From Ctenosaura bakeri (taxonomy: Eukaryota > Chordata > Lepidosauria > Squamata > Iguanidae): a stretch of DNA of 64,000 bases. Positions 1-10,740 of the stretch are shown piece after piece. Position numbers and translations under genes: made by a program. The DNA lies in the NCBI GenBank assembly GCA_948474755.1, contig CAOLHI010001808.1, positions 248,001-312,000 of the forward strand, read 5' to 3'. Numbering within the stretch: the first letter of the stretch is position 1; each line of letters begins with the position of its first letter. The notes below the pieces were generated by a model that saw only the letters and a list, made by a program, of their open reading frames with translations, had not been told where the DNA came from and did not search any database.

Positions 1-729
1 CACCATTATTCATTTCCTGAACAAAAAATGCATCTCCTAATATTCAGGAAACCCATTTGGGATGAATCACACAGAAGTGAGAATTTTGCAGTTTTTGTCC
101 AGTGTTCACATATGTAGTGAGCTGGGCCTCTGCCACCAGGCAGATAGGTTTTTAAAGTCCTTGATCACATCATGGCCAAATGTTAAGAGCTGTCCAGTGG
201 CATGAAAGGATGCACTTATGATAGTGATCTCGTCAGATACTTTTTGCATTGGTTTTGCAGTTTGAGATTGGGAAGTGATACAGGACCTGGGAAGAGACTG
301 GGAGAATCAATTTTTCTCTGCTGCTAACCTGCTTGTACAGTTCTCATAGCTATAGGGGGAGAAGGGTCATCTTGTGCACTTTGGTTTGCTTTGTTTACTT
401 CTGCTCTGTATAACATTTGGCAGTCTATCTTCCCTGGACCTTCTCTTCAGAGGCTGCATCTCAGCCCAAGGGCTCCCCATATTTCCAGCAACTGGGCTTG
501 ATTTGCTAACCGAGGGGCAGTTCTTGGTAGAGTTTGTTCAGCTATGGAGGAATGGTGGACCCTATCTAGAAGAGAATGCTTCTCTTCTAGGTACCACCTG
601 CTAGATCACTTACCATCAATACAGCTTATGTTACAGCAGCAATGTGTTTCCGTGTCCAGCAGTGAAAGAACTACTGGAGAGGCTTGAAACCACACCCAGT
701 TCAGGAGAAAGATTGCATGTTCTTTCCTA
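1..729. other. Downstream flank or long-isoform intron, no recognisable element
   Basis: A short open frame at 374-604 on the plus strand resembles no protein I know and has no splice context. Nothing else is supported here. If the long NFATC1 isoform exists, this is intron between exon 8 and the C-terminal exons. Confidence 0.5.
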
Positions 730-1235
730 CCCCAACATAGAATTTTGCTGTGCAAAATTGGTGTTTTTATACAAAAACACGATTTTTGCACATGAAACCC
801 ACATGTGTTACTGGAAGGAGTGCATTTTGAGTGAAAATTGTATTTTTTGCCCCAACCCACAATTTTTGTGCCAAAAGACCTATTAGCAGAAAATTTTCTA
901 CAAAATAGTGTTTTTCCAAAAACACAAACGTGTGATTCACCCCCCCACACACACACACAACCTCACATGTATTTTCGGAACTTTGCATAGAAACATGTTT
1001 TTGGATGGAAACAGAATTTTCACACACAAAAGCACTATTTCCAGAAACACATTTTTCTGCCCAACATTCATGTTTCTTTCACAGCACACACCAATTTTGC
1101 ACAAAAATGTGTACTTCAGTAAATAGCATATTTTTGGTGTGCAAAACCCCCATGTTTATTTTTGTGCAGAACAATATATGTATAAAAACACTTTGGGATG
1201 TGTGAAAATATGGCAAAAACTGTGCAGAAATAATC
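730..1235. repeat. Degenerate tandem-like repeat rich in TTTTTGTGCAAAA modules
   Basis: The stretch repeatedly uses variants of GTGCAAAA, CAAAAACAC, TTTTTGCAC and CATGTTT on both strands, so that short inverted pairs such as GTGTTTTTATACAAAAACAC recur every few tens of bases. It also holds a short CA run at 944-959. It looks like an old, diverged tandem array or a satellite fragment. Several overlapping short open frames here are by-products of the composition. Confidence 0.55.
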
Positions 1236-4200
1236 ATTCTTTCCCACAGTGGAGAGAAGACTGGAGACATTGTCCATCTTTGCTTGAGAGACAAAACTGT
1301 CCAAAATCTACACCCTTCTTTCAGGTGATGTCTTATAAAAGAGGAAGTGGCTGCTATCTAACTACTTTAGTGTATTTTCGATCAATAATACACAATGATA
1401 ATCTACTGAACCTTTTTTCATTTCTGATTAATTATACAATAAAAATATATTTTAAAATTTTATTAAGAATAAAACTCATTAGATCAACAACAATTATATC
1501 TTGTCTAAAAAGTTAGGCTGTCTTGTCTTTCCCCCTTTAGTTAAGTGAGCCACTTATCAGCAAGCATCTGCTGCTTTTAAATAATAAATGGCATAATCAA
1601 TAGCTATGCAAACACTGTTCAGGCATTCACTTGAACATGTGGAGGGCTGAAGAACAGTGAGGATGTGGTCGTCACACAAGTCATTTTCATGAACTTCTGC
1701 ACTTCCAGGACTCTGCTGAGGATCTTTAATGATATCTTTGAAAATTTGTTTTGCTTTTTAAAATTGGTGTCATATTTTCATGCTTATCAAATGTTGAACT
1801 ATATGGCCAACTCTGGTCTTTTCTGTACACTGCCTTAATATCTATTTAACAAGAGCTTGCCTACTACCACAGTCATCATATTAGAAGATGAACTGGTGAA
1901 TAATCTCTCAATCGTTTCACAAATGTGATTTATCCCAAGGCAAATTTATCCCAAGGTAAATAATGTCACATAGGTGACATTATTGTCTGCCTCAAGGTCT
2001 TGTTTCAAGGTTTATACGTCTCAGGATGCCAACAAGATTCACATTTTAAGTTTAAAAGTTCTATTTGTTCTCCATTTTCACAGATATGCTTCAAGATGAA
2101 ATGTAATAATTTTGTTCTGTCTTCTAATCAATTGCCTCAGCTTTCAGCCACCAGAGGGTTTGATAAGTAATCCTAGATTCTACAGTGTTGATTCTAATAG
2201 ATACATTAGTTTTTCAATCACAAGTACATTATGCGCCATTAAAAAGTTTTCATTTGCACATATTGGACATACTGGGCTATACAGAAAACTAGTTCAACTT
2301 ATTTTGGGGTGCTAAAACAATGGGTGGGAATTATGTGGTTTTCTAGAAGTGGTTGGGGTGCAAATTCCTAGGTAGCTCCTTCACCAACAAGACATAGAAA
2401 ATCACAGAGTTCCCATCCCAGGGCTTAATTCATATTAGTTTTACCTAGAATAGATCTATTCAAATGAATGTTGTTATCAATAACTAATAATTCCCACTCA
2501 TATTAGTGGGTCTCATCCAGGTAGCATTAATACTGGATTTAGCCCTATGTTCCTTACTTACACAATATACATATGATATAAAATACAATACTGAAAAACC
2601 AGGACCAACAACTGGGGCCAAATGGATTGCCTTGCTATACAGTATGCCACCATCAACAGTTTGCCCTTTTTATTTTCCAACTGGGCGCTTCCTGTCAAAA
2701 CTGCAGCTTTATTGTGTCAGTGACAACCTTCTTGATAGCCCTAGATAGGAAGTTCCTGGAATGTTTTAATCAATTGCAAATAATCCATTTTTCCATCTGA
2801 ACTGCCTTGTTGAATCACCACAAAGCAGGCACCTTCCTCAACAGTAGTTGGGCCCTCTGAAGTTGGCCAACTGCACTTTGCATCATCCCTCAGAACTGAC
2901 TATGCTGGCTAGGACTTGAGAGTTGCGATCCAACAACAACAACTGGTGAGCCACAGTTTTCCCACCCTTTTGCTCTCCCATTTTTTTTAAAAGACTTGTG
3001 TTCTGTATCTTTGTGCCTTTTCTGGCTTTAGCAATACACAATCCTCTTTGCCTCTGTATGCCATCTGACAACTTACTTCATTGACCCAGGAAGCTTAAGG
3101 GGTTATTCAACTTAGTGTGAAAATTTAAAGCTAAACCACATCAGGAGGCTAGCAATAAAATGGGAGATGTTTGTCACAATGAAGGAAACCACAGCACAGG
3201 ACACTGAGTCTTGGCTTTGCTACTTTCCTCCTAGTTATATATTTGAGTTTCGAATGTGAGCTAACAGTGGGTGGAGAGAGGATGCGAAAGAAAGAAAGGT
3301 AGCAAAACAGTGTGGCTTTCAAATGTCATCATTAGAAAACTATCACAGCAAATAGTCAAGAGATAATTATAGACACAGAACAGGAAGTAGATGGCAATGC
3401 TCACTGTTTTTGGAAGCATGCTTAGCACCACCACTTTCATTCTGCAGTGTATCAAACATGTAAATCAGAAGGTCATATCTAAAAACTAAAAGGTCAGGCT
3501 CAACTGCATAAATGCTCTTGACATTTTTTTATGTTGCAAAAGATGCTGCTCAAGAAAGACTTGAATATATGTTGAATGTAACTTCCTGGGATGGATATAG
3601 CCCATCAAGGTTCAGACTGGTTATCATATTAAAATTGAAAATTAGGCAATTTCTGCAAGAAGTTGCATTATTTGTACTGAAAAACATCTAATCTGAAGCA
3701 GGCTTGAAGTATTTTTCATTCATACCTAGTATGAACGGCACCACTGAAGGCTGAGAACATTTTGTAGGGCATAGGACAACTCTTCCAGCATTTGAAGAGG
3801 TAAGAGCACGACCTGAAATTACTCGCTGAAATCTCAGGTCAGACATGAATTCATAGGGTTGTTTTTTTAAAGTAAGTTCCTGTCACTTAACTTCAGATCT
3901 CACTCTATCCCAGTTTTACTACAACAGTACATACAACCTATTGCATAGGGAAATTGTAGGGCAGAGACATGGTGGGAAGATTACCACCCCCTGCAGGCCC
4001 AGGCCAGCAGAATGGAAGAATGGATTCCTCAAACCCTTCCCTCTCCATTCGCAGTTGGAACTGGGGCAGATTCGAGATGTCAGGAATTTTTTGTGTTCCA
4101 TTTGTCTTTCCCATGTCAAAGGCTAGTGGCATCTGCAGGTATCATTTCCAGGGAGTGCCATTTCAGAAAAAGGCACCAGGCATTCCGCAGCCTCCCACAG

Positions 4201-5654
4201 ATTTGAAGTCCTCCTTTCCTGCTGTTTTTCTTTGTAAAAAATGCCATACAAGATACTAGGTATTATTAGCTTTCTGCTGGCATTCAGGATATGGTTAATC
4301 TGAATGCATGTGGAAGGACAGTAGTTTAGTCTTGTCCTCCTCACTCAACTCCACTGTGGCTATCTTCATGTGAAGAGTGAAAGTCTGAAGAAGAAAGCAT
4401 CCTCTTAATGTACAATCTCTCTGGGCAGATATCTGAGGGTTCTAGATCATGTGAAGAGCCTCCATAGATGTTGGAGGATCTCCTTTTCTCTTCTTTTCAC
4501 TTTCCATATGAAGAAATGACAACAGAGGGAGAAATGGCAAATCTTTTCTCACATAATCAGGTAACTCCTTCTTGGACACATGAAAAGAACTATCATTTCA
4601 TTCTAAACACATAAACTGGCTTGCCCTCTACCTATTCTCAGCACTGTATGCAGCAAAGTAAATATGAACAAGGCAGATCGCATTCTCTCCCTGGCTGCAT
4701 GCCCAAGGATGGCTGAGGTTGCTTAGATACAAGGGAGAAAAGGACCACAAGATCCATCTTTAAGTACTTTGTGAACTGTAGCCCAGTTGCAACTTTCATA
4801 TTGGCAGCTCTCTATTTTGTTGCTAGGCTTCACTGCTTTAGACATCCATATTTGCTTTCTTTCAGTAGGTAAATATATATTTTTAAAATAAAAAAAAAAC
4901 CTTTCCTTGTTTTGGGTCAATTGCCTTTGCTTTCCGCTATGAAAGTTTTAAATCATGAAACCATCATTGAGGTGGCACAAATAGGAAATTAATGAGTGGC
5001 GTAATACTGGCACGAGATCAGAATATCAAATGGAAGAAATAGAGCTCCACCACTTAATAAAAAGGGACACTGCCAAAAGAGATTACAAGCAATTGAACCG
5101 AAAAAGAAAGAGGTATTGTTATCTGGAAAAGTATATATTTGGCACTGTTCTTGCTGTCACTCATACCACTGGCATAGTTTTTAAAAGAGAACGAATGGTT
5201 TCACTTGGCTTCAAAGTTAAACTTTAAAGCAGATGTTAGTTACTGGAGGTACTATAAAATTAGGAACCAAATTAGATGCACATTGGTGAAATCCTAAGAC
5301 TGAATGATTTAAGATTATCTCTTTCTCATCCACATTCTGATCAATTCCTATCAAGGTGAAGGGTAGCAAATGGTTATTTGCCTATGGCCCCTTAATTTTG
5401 AGGCAGTGGAGGAGCCCACAATTCCCTGCTATGCAGCTATTAATCCAGCTCTAGGAACCAGGTACTGACTCTGCTCACTTTGTGGGAATGACAGGAGAGT
5501 GATGGTGTGAGGGAAAGCACCTTACTGTTAAAAACAAAATTGCAAAATTGTATGTACTTAAAATACATACAATCACCAAACCAACTACAGTTCAATGCTC
5601 ACCAAATGCACATACTTTGAGAGAGGTCTTTACCATACAGTCTTTTCTAAAGTC
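1236..5654. other. Long intergenic or intronic stretch without assigned element
   Basis: AT-rich sequence with only short, unrecognised open frames. A small fragment near 2890-2950 (GCTGGCTAGGACTTGAGAGTTG followed by CAACAACAAC) resembles the 'GGGAGTTGTAGTCCAACA' repeat family seen elsewhere in the window. No exon of NFATC1 and no RNA gene could be found. Confidence 0.5.
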
Positions 5655-5762
5655 AGTAGATTTCAACCTTTGTTCTTTCAAATGTTTTGTACTCCCAGAA
5701 TCCCTAATCTCTATGCTGACTGAGTCTTCTGGGACTTGAAGTCCAAAACATTTGAAGGATTA
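5655..5762. repeat. Short foldback repeat around 'GGACTTGAAGTCCAAAACATTTGA'
   Basis: The left arm reads TCAAATGTTTTGTACTCCCAG and the right arm GGACTTGAAGTCCAAAACAT followed by TTGAAGGATT, forming an imperfect inverted repeat. The same core, with CTCCCAG, a GCTG..TGG centre and AGTCCAAAACAT, recurs at 28518-28640 and less clearly elsewhere. This is a widespread squamate-type non-autonomous repeat; its class is not determined. Confidence 0.6.
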
Positions 5763-6640
5763 AAGGTCAAATTCTAAGCCACAGTTGCTATGAGGATGCA
5801 AGTAACAGACAGACACAGAGACTGAAGCCTGATGCTGCATGCCAGTTGATTTATACTGTCACAACATCAGGGGCTACAAGGCAGGATCAAATGGCCCTCA
5901 TTTGTATGAGTAGATGGTGTGGAAAGACCTCTCTTCCACTCTCCTCACTCCCGCTTCCAGACACCTAGAAGAAAAGGAAGATGTCATACTAGAAAAAAAA
6001 ATAAAATAACAGCCCACTATTCAAGTATAAATGGGATCTCTGAATCACATTAATTAAGCTGTGGGTTTCCCCCAATGCACAGTGCTTGTTTTTAGGCATG
6101 TTGCTTGTTATAACCATTATTCAGCTGGAAAAATGTGACTGTGCAATGGGGAATTGCCCAAGATAACCAATGGCCCATGTTCAAGTTGGGGTATAAACCC
6201 AAAAAGCAGATGGCTCACTGTGCCTAGGAGACCTACACTAGGTCTCAGTATGGTTTAAGTGGGTTGCTAGAAATTTACTGCCTACAACAGTCAAAGTTAA
6301 TACTTTTTCCTTTTTTACCTTTGTGATTTACAACTTTCACAGACATACACACATACCAAAATATAGTTGAGCGCAGCTCAACCACCACAAAAGCGCCCCA
6401 CAGTTAATAGGGCACTGCTCATTATGATTAAGGTTGCTATTGTCATATTCTCTTTTCCCTGAGTATGTTTTGGCTATAATCCTCAAGCCATTTCCCCTGG
6501 AGTAGCCCCAATGACTTCTGTGGGAATATCATTCTCTCAGAAATCAGGAGCATAGACAGGAATAGCTAAAGATTATAGCCTTCTGATTATGAAAAATGGA
6601 TTCTACCATATTTATGATACAACGCTATGATTGTAGTCTA
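5763..6640. other. Unassigned intronic or intergenic sequence
   Basis: No open frame or repeat I can name. The only structure is ordinary AT-rich sequence with short A-runs near 5994-6008. Confidence 0.5.
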
Positions 6641-7054
6641 CAGCCCTTTCCAGAGCACCTTCCCATCCAGCAATGGGGATGAGAGAAGGACGGACTGCGA
6701 TGATGCTTTTGCATGACACTGTCACAGTCTCATCCTCCTCTCGTCCCCAGATGGTGCAATCATGGATTAAATCACTGATGGGTTTTCCCCATCAATGACA
6801 TGCTACCAAGTCATCATCCTGGACTTACCTGAAACTTCAGAAGCACAATGGCTGCCCTTCCTGCCCCACTGCAGCCTTGAAAAGGACCTGGTTGTGCTTG
6901 TGCTGCAGAAGGAAGAGGTGTGGCCATTGTGCTCCCTTCCACAGGGAGCCAGCTGTGTGGAAGGGAGCACTCTTGTTGTGCTCCTTTCTTGGCAAAGCTG
7001 TTGCCAGGATCCCTACCGGACAACTTTGAGAAAAGGTAGGGTGCAGAAAGGGCC
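6641..7054 (+). mobile_element. Diverged copy (A) of GC-rich inverted-repeat element
   Basis: It begins CAGCCCTTTCCAGAGC and ends GCAGAAAGGGCC, imperfect inverted termini like those of the better copies at 27555, 49676 and 57236. The right part keeps the family order: a CTGCCCCAC..CAG block, GTGCTGCAGAAGGAAGAGG, then GAGAAAAGGTAGGGTGCAGA beside the terminus. It is more diverged than the other three and its left half is hard to align, so the left boundary is tentative. Open frames on both strands here come from low stop density. Confidence 0.55.
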
Positions 7055-8415
7055 TATGTCTCTTGGACAAGAAAATGTACAGGAGAATTCTCCTTTCGAT
7101 ATTACAGCTACAGTTAGGACCCCATTTGAAGTGGCAGGAAATTAAAAATGGGATACAATGTAGTTTGAGGATATTTCACATTTTGCTTTATTTGGTCTCA
7201 GCCAAATTGCATTCTCTCTTGCTGAAATCTTACAGAAATGTGTTGGTGAATTGATAAAGCAAGGAAATTTCTTGGTGAAAAAAACTAGGAGATTTCTTCA
7301 TTTAAAGAAGGTGTAGAGGAGTCCTTTTTTGGCCAAAAGCCACATTTTCTCAAGAACGTCTTCTGGGAATGCTTGCTGCTGGTGTATACCAGAGAGCATA
7401 GTGGACAGAACCAGAATCACTGCCCTATCAAGAAGGCATTTCTTCAACCACACACACAAGACTTCTATTCTACTACATGCTGGGCCTTACTTCTACTCTA
7501 CAGGTATACCTTCATTAATAAAGCAGATGTGTTCTTGCACATTAAAATTTGGTACTAGAGGCAGAAATAACATGGAAAGGACAGGAATAGGTTCCTCCAC
7601 CACAAAAAGGAAGTCCATTTCAACATGTTTCAGCAAACCTTTCACTCAGAACTAGCAATACGTATAAGTGGAATGAAACAACCAGGTCACGGTAGCCTTG
7701 TATAGATAAAGAAGAACATTTTGAACCTTCTGGAGACCATATGAGCACTTCTTCCAAAATGCATCCAGTGATGACTTTACTTTCCTCAATCTCTACTTTT
7801 TTTTATAGTTGTCATTCTGGTGACCAAATGTGCAATCTATGGTTTTTTAACATGCTGTGGACAGCTAGTTATGCAGGCCTATCTGCTCTCCCCTATTCTC
7901 TTTGTTTTGTTGTTCATGGATTCTCAGTAAAGGGAGCAGTGGCTGTTTCTCTTGCCTGCTGTTGGCAGGCACACTCTGCTATAGTAGAGTCAGCTTAAGT
8001 TTTATTGTACTGTTTACTGCAGACATGATGCACTAAATGTCTGTGTCCCTCCAGTCTCAGTTCCCCACTCCTGATGCCAATGCTGCTAAAGAAAATACAA
8101 ATACAAGAAACAACTTCCAGCTTAATACAGAAAAAGGGGGCTGGGTGGGCATAAAAGAGTTTGTAGAAATAAGCGTCTTTGTCAGAGGCTTTGTTAACAG
8201 ATGTATGCCTGTACTCAGATGCTTACATATATGACAAATACATGCCAAAAGCATTAACCAGGATTGCCTTTCTTTGGCATACCGCGCATAACTTTTCAGG
8301 ATACATTTAGCAGTATTTTTAAAAGTCATCACACTTGCTCAAGCTGATCTCTCTCCTTCCTCTTGGAAAAAAGAAAAAAAAATAGTGCTTTACGTCAGAA
8401 AAGAGAATCTGTCAC
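7055..8415. other. Unassigned sequence downstream of NFATC1 exon 8
   Basis: Short open frames (for example 7329-7655 and 7741-7998 on the plus strand) show no recognisable domain, and none has matching splice phases to NFATC1. Nothing further is supported. Confidence 0.5.
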
Positions 8416-8532
8416 CTTCCAGATCTTGGATTCTGACACCCATCAGCCCCAGGCAGCATGTCTGATAGCCAGAGATGATGGCTGCAGCAGTTCAACAACA
8501 ACTGGAGGGACACAGGTTCTCCACACCTACTT
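8416..8532. repeat. Copy of the 'GATGGGAGTTGTAGTCCAACA' dispersed repeat
   Basis: The sequence ACCCATCAGCCCCAGGCAGC, then GATGATGGCTGCAGCAGTTC, then CAACAACAACTGGAGGGACA and CAGGTTCTCCACACC follows the order of a very common reptile repeat with inverted CCCATCA / GATGGG arms. Other copies in the window are at 32041-32190 and 30185-30290. It lies just downstream of the predicted short-isoform 3' end of NFATC1. Confidence 0.6.
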
Positions 8533-8689
8533 TATGCTTTGCAATTATTCAGTGAGTTTTCCAAGACTGTGGAGCATAAGAAATGCCATATATCCATCAA
8601 CTTACCTAAACTCCTGGCAGATTTTAATCAAAGAAACAAGAGTTTTTTGTTTGTTAGGTTTTTTTTTTTTAAGAACAAGATATTTTCCC

Positions 8690-8850
8690 TTGTGTTGCTC
8701 CAAAACTCAAGAATATTTATTTCAAGTCTAAATTGTTCAGGAGTGCTGTTGCATTATTATAATGGATTCCTTCATCATGAACTATTTTCCCCCCAAATGA
8801 CATGTACAATATTTATTTCTGGTGGGTTCTAACCAAAAATAAGTTGTTAC
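8690..8850 (-). other. NFATC1: Predicted read-through terminal exon and proximal 3' UTR of short NFATC1 isoform
   Basis: Reading exon 8 through its splice donor keeps the frame open: LPAN is followed by [12 protein letters not shown] and then TAA at 8815-8813. The mammalian short isoform NFATc1/A also extends after LPAN, with GNAIFLT and a short tail, so the opening of the extension looks related. An AATAAA at 8817-8812 overlaps the stop codon, and a second AATAAA lies at 8721-8716 with downstream T/G-rich sequence. I infer a proximal polyadenylation unit for a short isoform. The exact cleavage site is not visible, so the lower boundary is approximate. Confidence 0.6.
8812..8817 (-). promoter_or_regulatory. 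Canonical poly(A) signal AATAAA overlapping the read-through stop
   Basis: The minus strand reads GAAATAAAT here, a perfect AATAAA that shares bases with the stop codon of the predicted short NFATC1 isoform. A second perfect AATAAA on the same strand is at 8716-8721. Either could direct proximal polyadenylation. Use is inferred from position only. Confidence 0.5.
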
Positions 8851-8983
8851 CATTAGCAGGAAGATAGGTGAAAACTTGGTACTGGCTTCTCTTTCTCTTT
8901 CCATTGCAGACATAGAAATTAACTTGGACAGGACTTGTAATTCTCTGATTGCGAAATGGTGGGATCTCAATCACCAATGAAGT
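8851..8983 (-). CDS. NFATC1: NFATC1 exon (about exon 8): end of Rel C-terminal domain and KRKR basic cluster
   Basis: The minus-strand exon is 133 nt and starts in phase 0 after CATTTAG. It reads [19 protein letters not shown], then [20 protein letters not shown] and LPAN, with one base of the next codon. It closes the Ig-like dimerisation domain. The NGKRKR cluster is the C-terminal nuclear localisation signal known in NFATc1. The donor is ATG|GTAACA. One oddity is the residue before FTYLP: it is valine here, arginine in mammalian NFATC1 and histidine in NFATC2. The first codon is threonine rather than asparagine. The exon can either splice on to C-terminal exons outside the window or read through (see the entry at 8690-8850). 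Confidence 0.96.
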
Positions 8984-9519
8984 CTAAATGGAAATGTTTA
9001 AAATAATATTAGAGATGGAGAAAAAATTGATGAAACAATTACTTAAACAGAAGGTCTATAAACTAATGAATTACTTTCAGAGCTTAGCATAAATATTTCT
9101 AGCATCTTCAACAAAGACTTTTCCTACACAAGACTGCATAGTAGCTAATCTGAGTGGCTTTGGGGATTTAATTTTTCATACTCATGCACGTAAACTCAAA
9201 ATGCATCAGATGTGAATAACTATGGGAGCATTTTTATTTTGCTGTATAACTCTCCAAAATATATGTGAGTGGTCGTCTGAGGGCTAGAAGGAGCTGCTTT
9301 CAACTTGCATCTGTAGAGGAGAACTGATGGTCAAGGGAAATGTATCCCTCTAACCCATGAATTCCCCTTGCCAGTCATGCCCTCCTGCCCCCAAGTTATA
9401 TTAATAAGGAAAACAATGGCACTCTGAACTTCACGTCCTCATCATAAAGCTATCAGAGTGGAGCATAACTGGTAGGACTCAGTTGCCTGCAAAAAAACCC
9501 TCTACATGTAAATCTTTTG

Positions 9520-9698
9520 AGCTAGCATGGGATAGTGGTTTGAGTGTTGGACAAGAATTCTGAGAAATGAAGGTTCGAACCCCAATCAGTCAAAACCATT
9601 TAGTGACCTTGGGAAAGTCAGATTCTCACACCCTCATAGGAAGGCAATGGCAAACCTCCTTTGAATAAATTTTGCCAATGAAAACCTAGGATAGGTTT
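9520..9698 (+). mobile_element. tRNA-derived SINE, left part (interrupted by a LINE tail)
   Basis: It carries the tRNA-like head GATAGTGGTTTGAGTGTTGG and a near-perfect Pol III B box, GGTTCGAACCCC, followed by the family body TTAGTGACCTTGGGAAAGTC and GGCAATGGCAAACCTCCTTT. At 9693 the element is broken by an inserted fragment and resumes at 9861. The whole SINE sits in the NFATC1 intron between exons 7 and 8, antisense to the gene. Confidence 0.85.
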
Positions 9699-9860
9699 AT
9701 TTATTTTATTTAGCCAAGATAGTTTACAAAAGCTAACTTGATTAGCTAAAAAAGAACCCTGATAACAAAAAAGTTAGAACACTATTAAGCAAACATCACA
9801 TTGAATGCCATTAAATTCTAAACGTATAATATTGCTTTAAAAACATAATAAAATACCAAC
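9699..9860 (-). mobile_element. LINE 3'-tail fragment inserted inside the SINE
   Basis: It is flanked by AGGTTT at 9693-9698 and again at 9861-9866, a short target-site duplication. On the minus strand the insert ends in TTGGCTAAATAAAATAAAT, a tail typical of L2/CR1-type LINE 3' ends in this window. At 162 bp it is a severely 5'-truncated copy. It must be younger than the SINE it interrupts. Confidence 0.65.
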
Positions 9861-9916
9861 AGGTTTGCCTTGGGGTTGCCATATGTTGAGATGACTTGAA
9901 GACACACAATAATAAC
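9861..9916 (+). mobile_element. tRNA-derived SINE, right part
   Basis: This continues the SINE from 9692: AGGTTTGCCTTGGGGTTGCC, ATATGTTGAGATGACTTGAAG and an ACACACAATAATAAC tail. This is the same 3' end as the copies at 24598, 61080 and 62093. Confidence 0.8.
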
Positions 9917-10284
9917 ATCAGTCCTTAGCTGACAACAGTAAACCACAAAACAGAGTGTTCTAGGGGCAGCCTTGGATCTGCTGGATGCGAGATCCCTGTT
10001 TTCCCATAAGACCCCAGGATGTCATAGACATCTTCCCTTCCGCTGGAGCCAACCAAAGGGAAAGTAAAACAAACAAAAGCTAGCAATAAAAAGGAGACAG
10101 TTGGTTTACCCAATACCTGTCTGGCATTAGTCAACAGGGCTTTGGAAATATGAGTGATCTGCCACATCACTTCCATCCATCCCATCATCAGCCCCAGTAA
10201 GGATTTCTCTGCTAAAAGCAGTTGATGATGATTCCATCTAGATCAATGCTTCATATTTAGGTTAACACCAGGCAGAGGCGGGGA

Positions 10285-10460
10285 GTGGTCTCCATGTCAA
10301 GATGTGTGAGAAATCTGCTCTGGGTTTTCTTCCAAACTTTGAAGGAGCTATCCAAGATGAGACCATGGTTCAGCACCCTGGATAGTTCCTTGAAAGTTTG
10401 TAATAAAACTCAGAACAGATTCATTGTGCCCCTGACATGGAATCCACTATCACTGACTAT
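10285..10460. repeat. Dispersed repeat shared with 62575-62660
   Basis: GATAGTTCCTTGAAAGTTTG, then TAATAAAACTCAGAACAGATTCA and CTGACATGGAATCCAC, parallels GAGCTCCTTGAAAGTTTAGA, AAACACGGAGCAGATTCATC and ATGACATGGCAGCCACCA at the other end of the window. The class of the repeat is not known to me. It lies in the exon 7-8 intron. Confidence 0.55.
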
Positions 10461-10669
10461 GAGATAATAATGTAATGTAATATGCAAAAGACAGAACCAC
10501 TTCAGTGAAAAAAGTATTTATCTGAAATTTATCTGAAAGGAAGGGTGTCTGATTTATTTTTTTACAAATATTCATCATTCAATATTTCAGTAAGTGAATG
10601 CTGAAAATGCATATTATCAATGCACTTGTAGAAAAAAATGTTGATCATTCTCAAAGCTGGAATACTTAC

Positions 10670-10725
10670 TGGCTTACACAACTCTTTGTCAGTTTTGGCT
10701 TCCATTTCCCACACATGATGACCAT
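10670..10725 (-). CDS. NFATC1: NFATC1 small exon (about exon 7)
   Basis: The minus-strand exon is only 56 nt, too short to stand out as an open frame. After the acceptor CTTGTCTTTTAG the first two bases complete the aspartate codon (G|AT), then 18 codons read GHHVWEMEAKTDKELCKP. The donor is CCA|GTAAGT. This 56-nt exon of the NFATC Ig-like domain is invariant in size in the family, and VWEMEAKTD is close to the mammalian NFATC1 sequence. It sits 23.9 kb from the previous exon and 1.7 kb from the next. Both splice phases agree, which confirms the exon chain across the large intron. Confidence 0.96.
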
Positions 10726-10740
10726 CTAAAAGACAAGAAC

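Noticed and set aside
8539..8832. 97-codon plus-strand open frame next to exon 8
   Set aside because: AT-rich, Phe-rich and overlapping the predicted minus-strand 3' UTR; no similarity recognised.
1..8850. Long-isoform C-terminal exons of NFATC1
   Set aside because: I looked for a minus-strand frame resembling the IIKTEPTDDYE region and saw none; they probably lie outside the window.
8782..8970. 62-codon minus-strand open frame overlapping NFATC1 exon 8
   Set aside because: It is in a different frame from the conserved NFATC1 reading frame.
9570..9590. Functional tRNA gene
   Set aside because: The B-box belongs to a SINE head; there is no complete cloverleaf or Pol III terminator at tRNA length.
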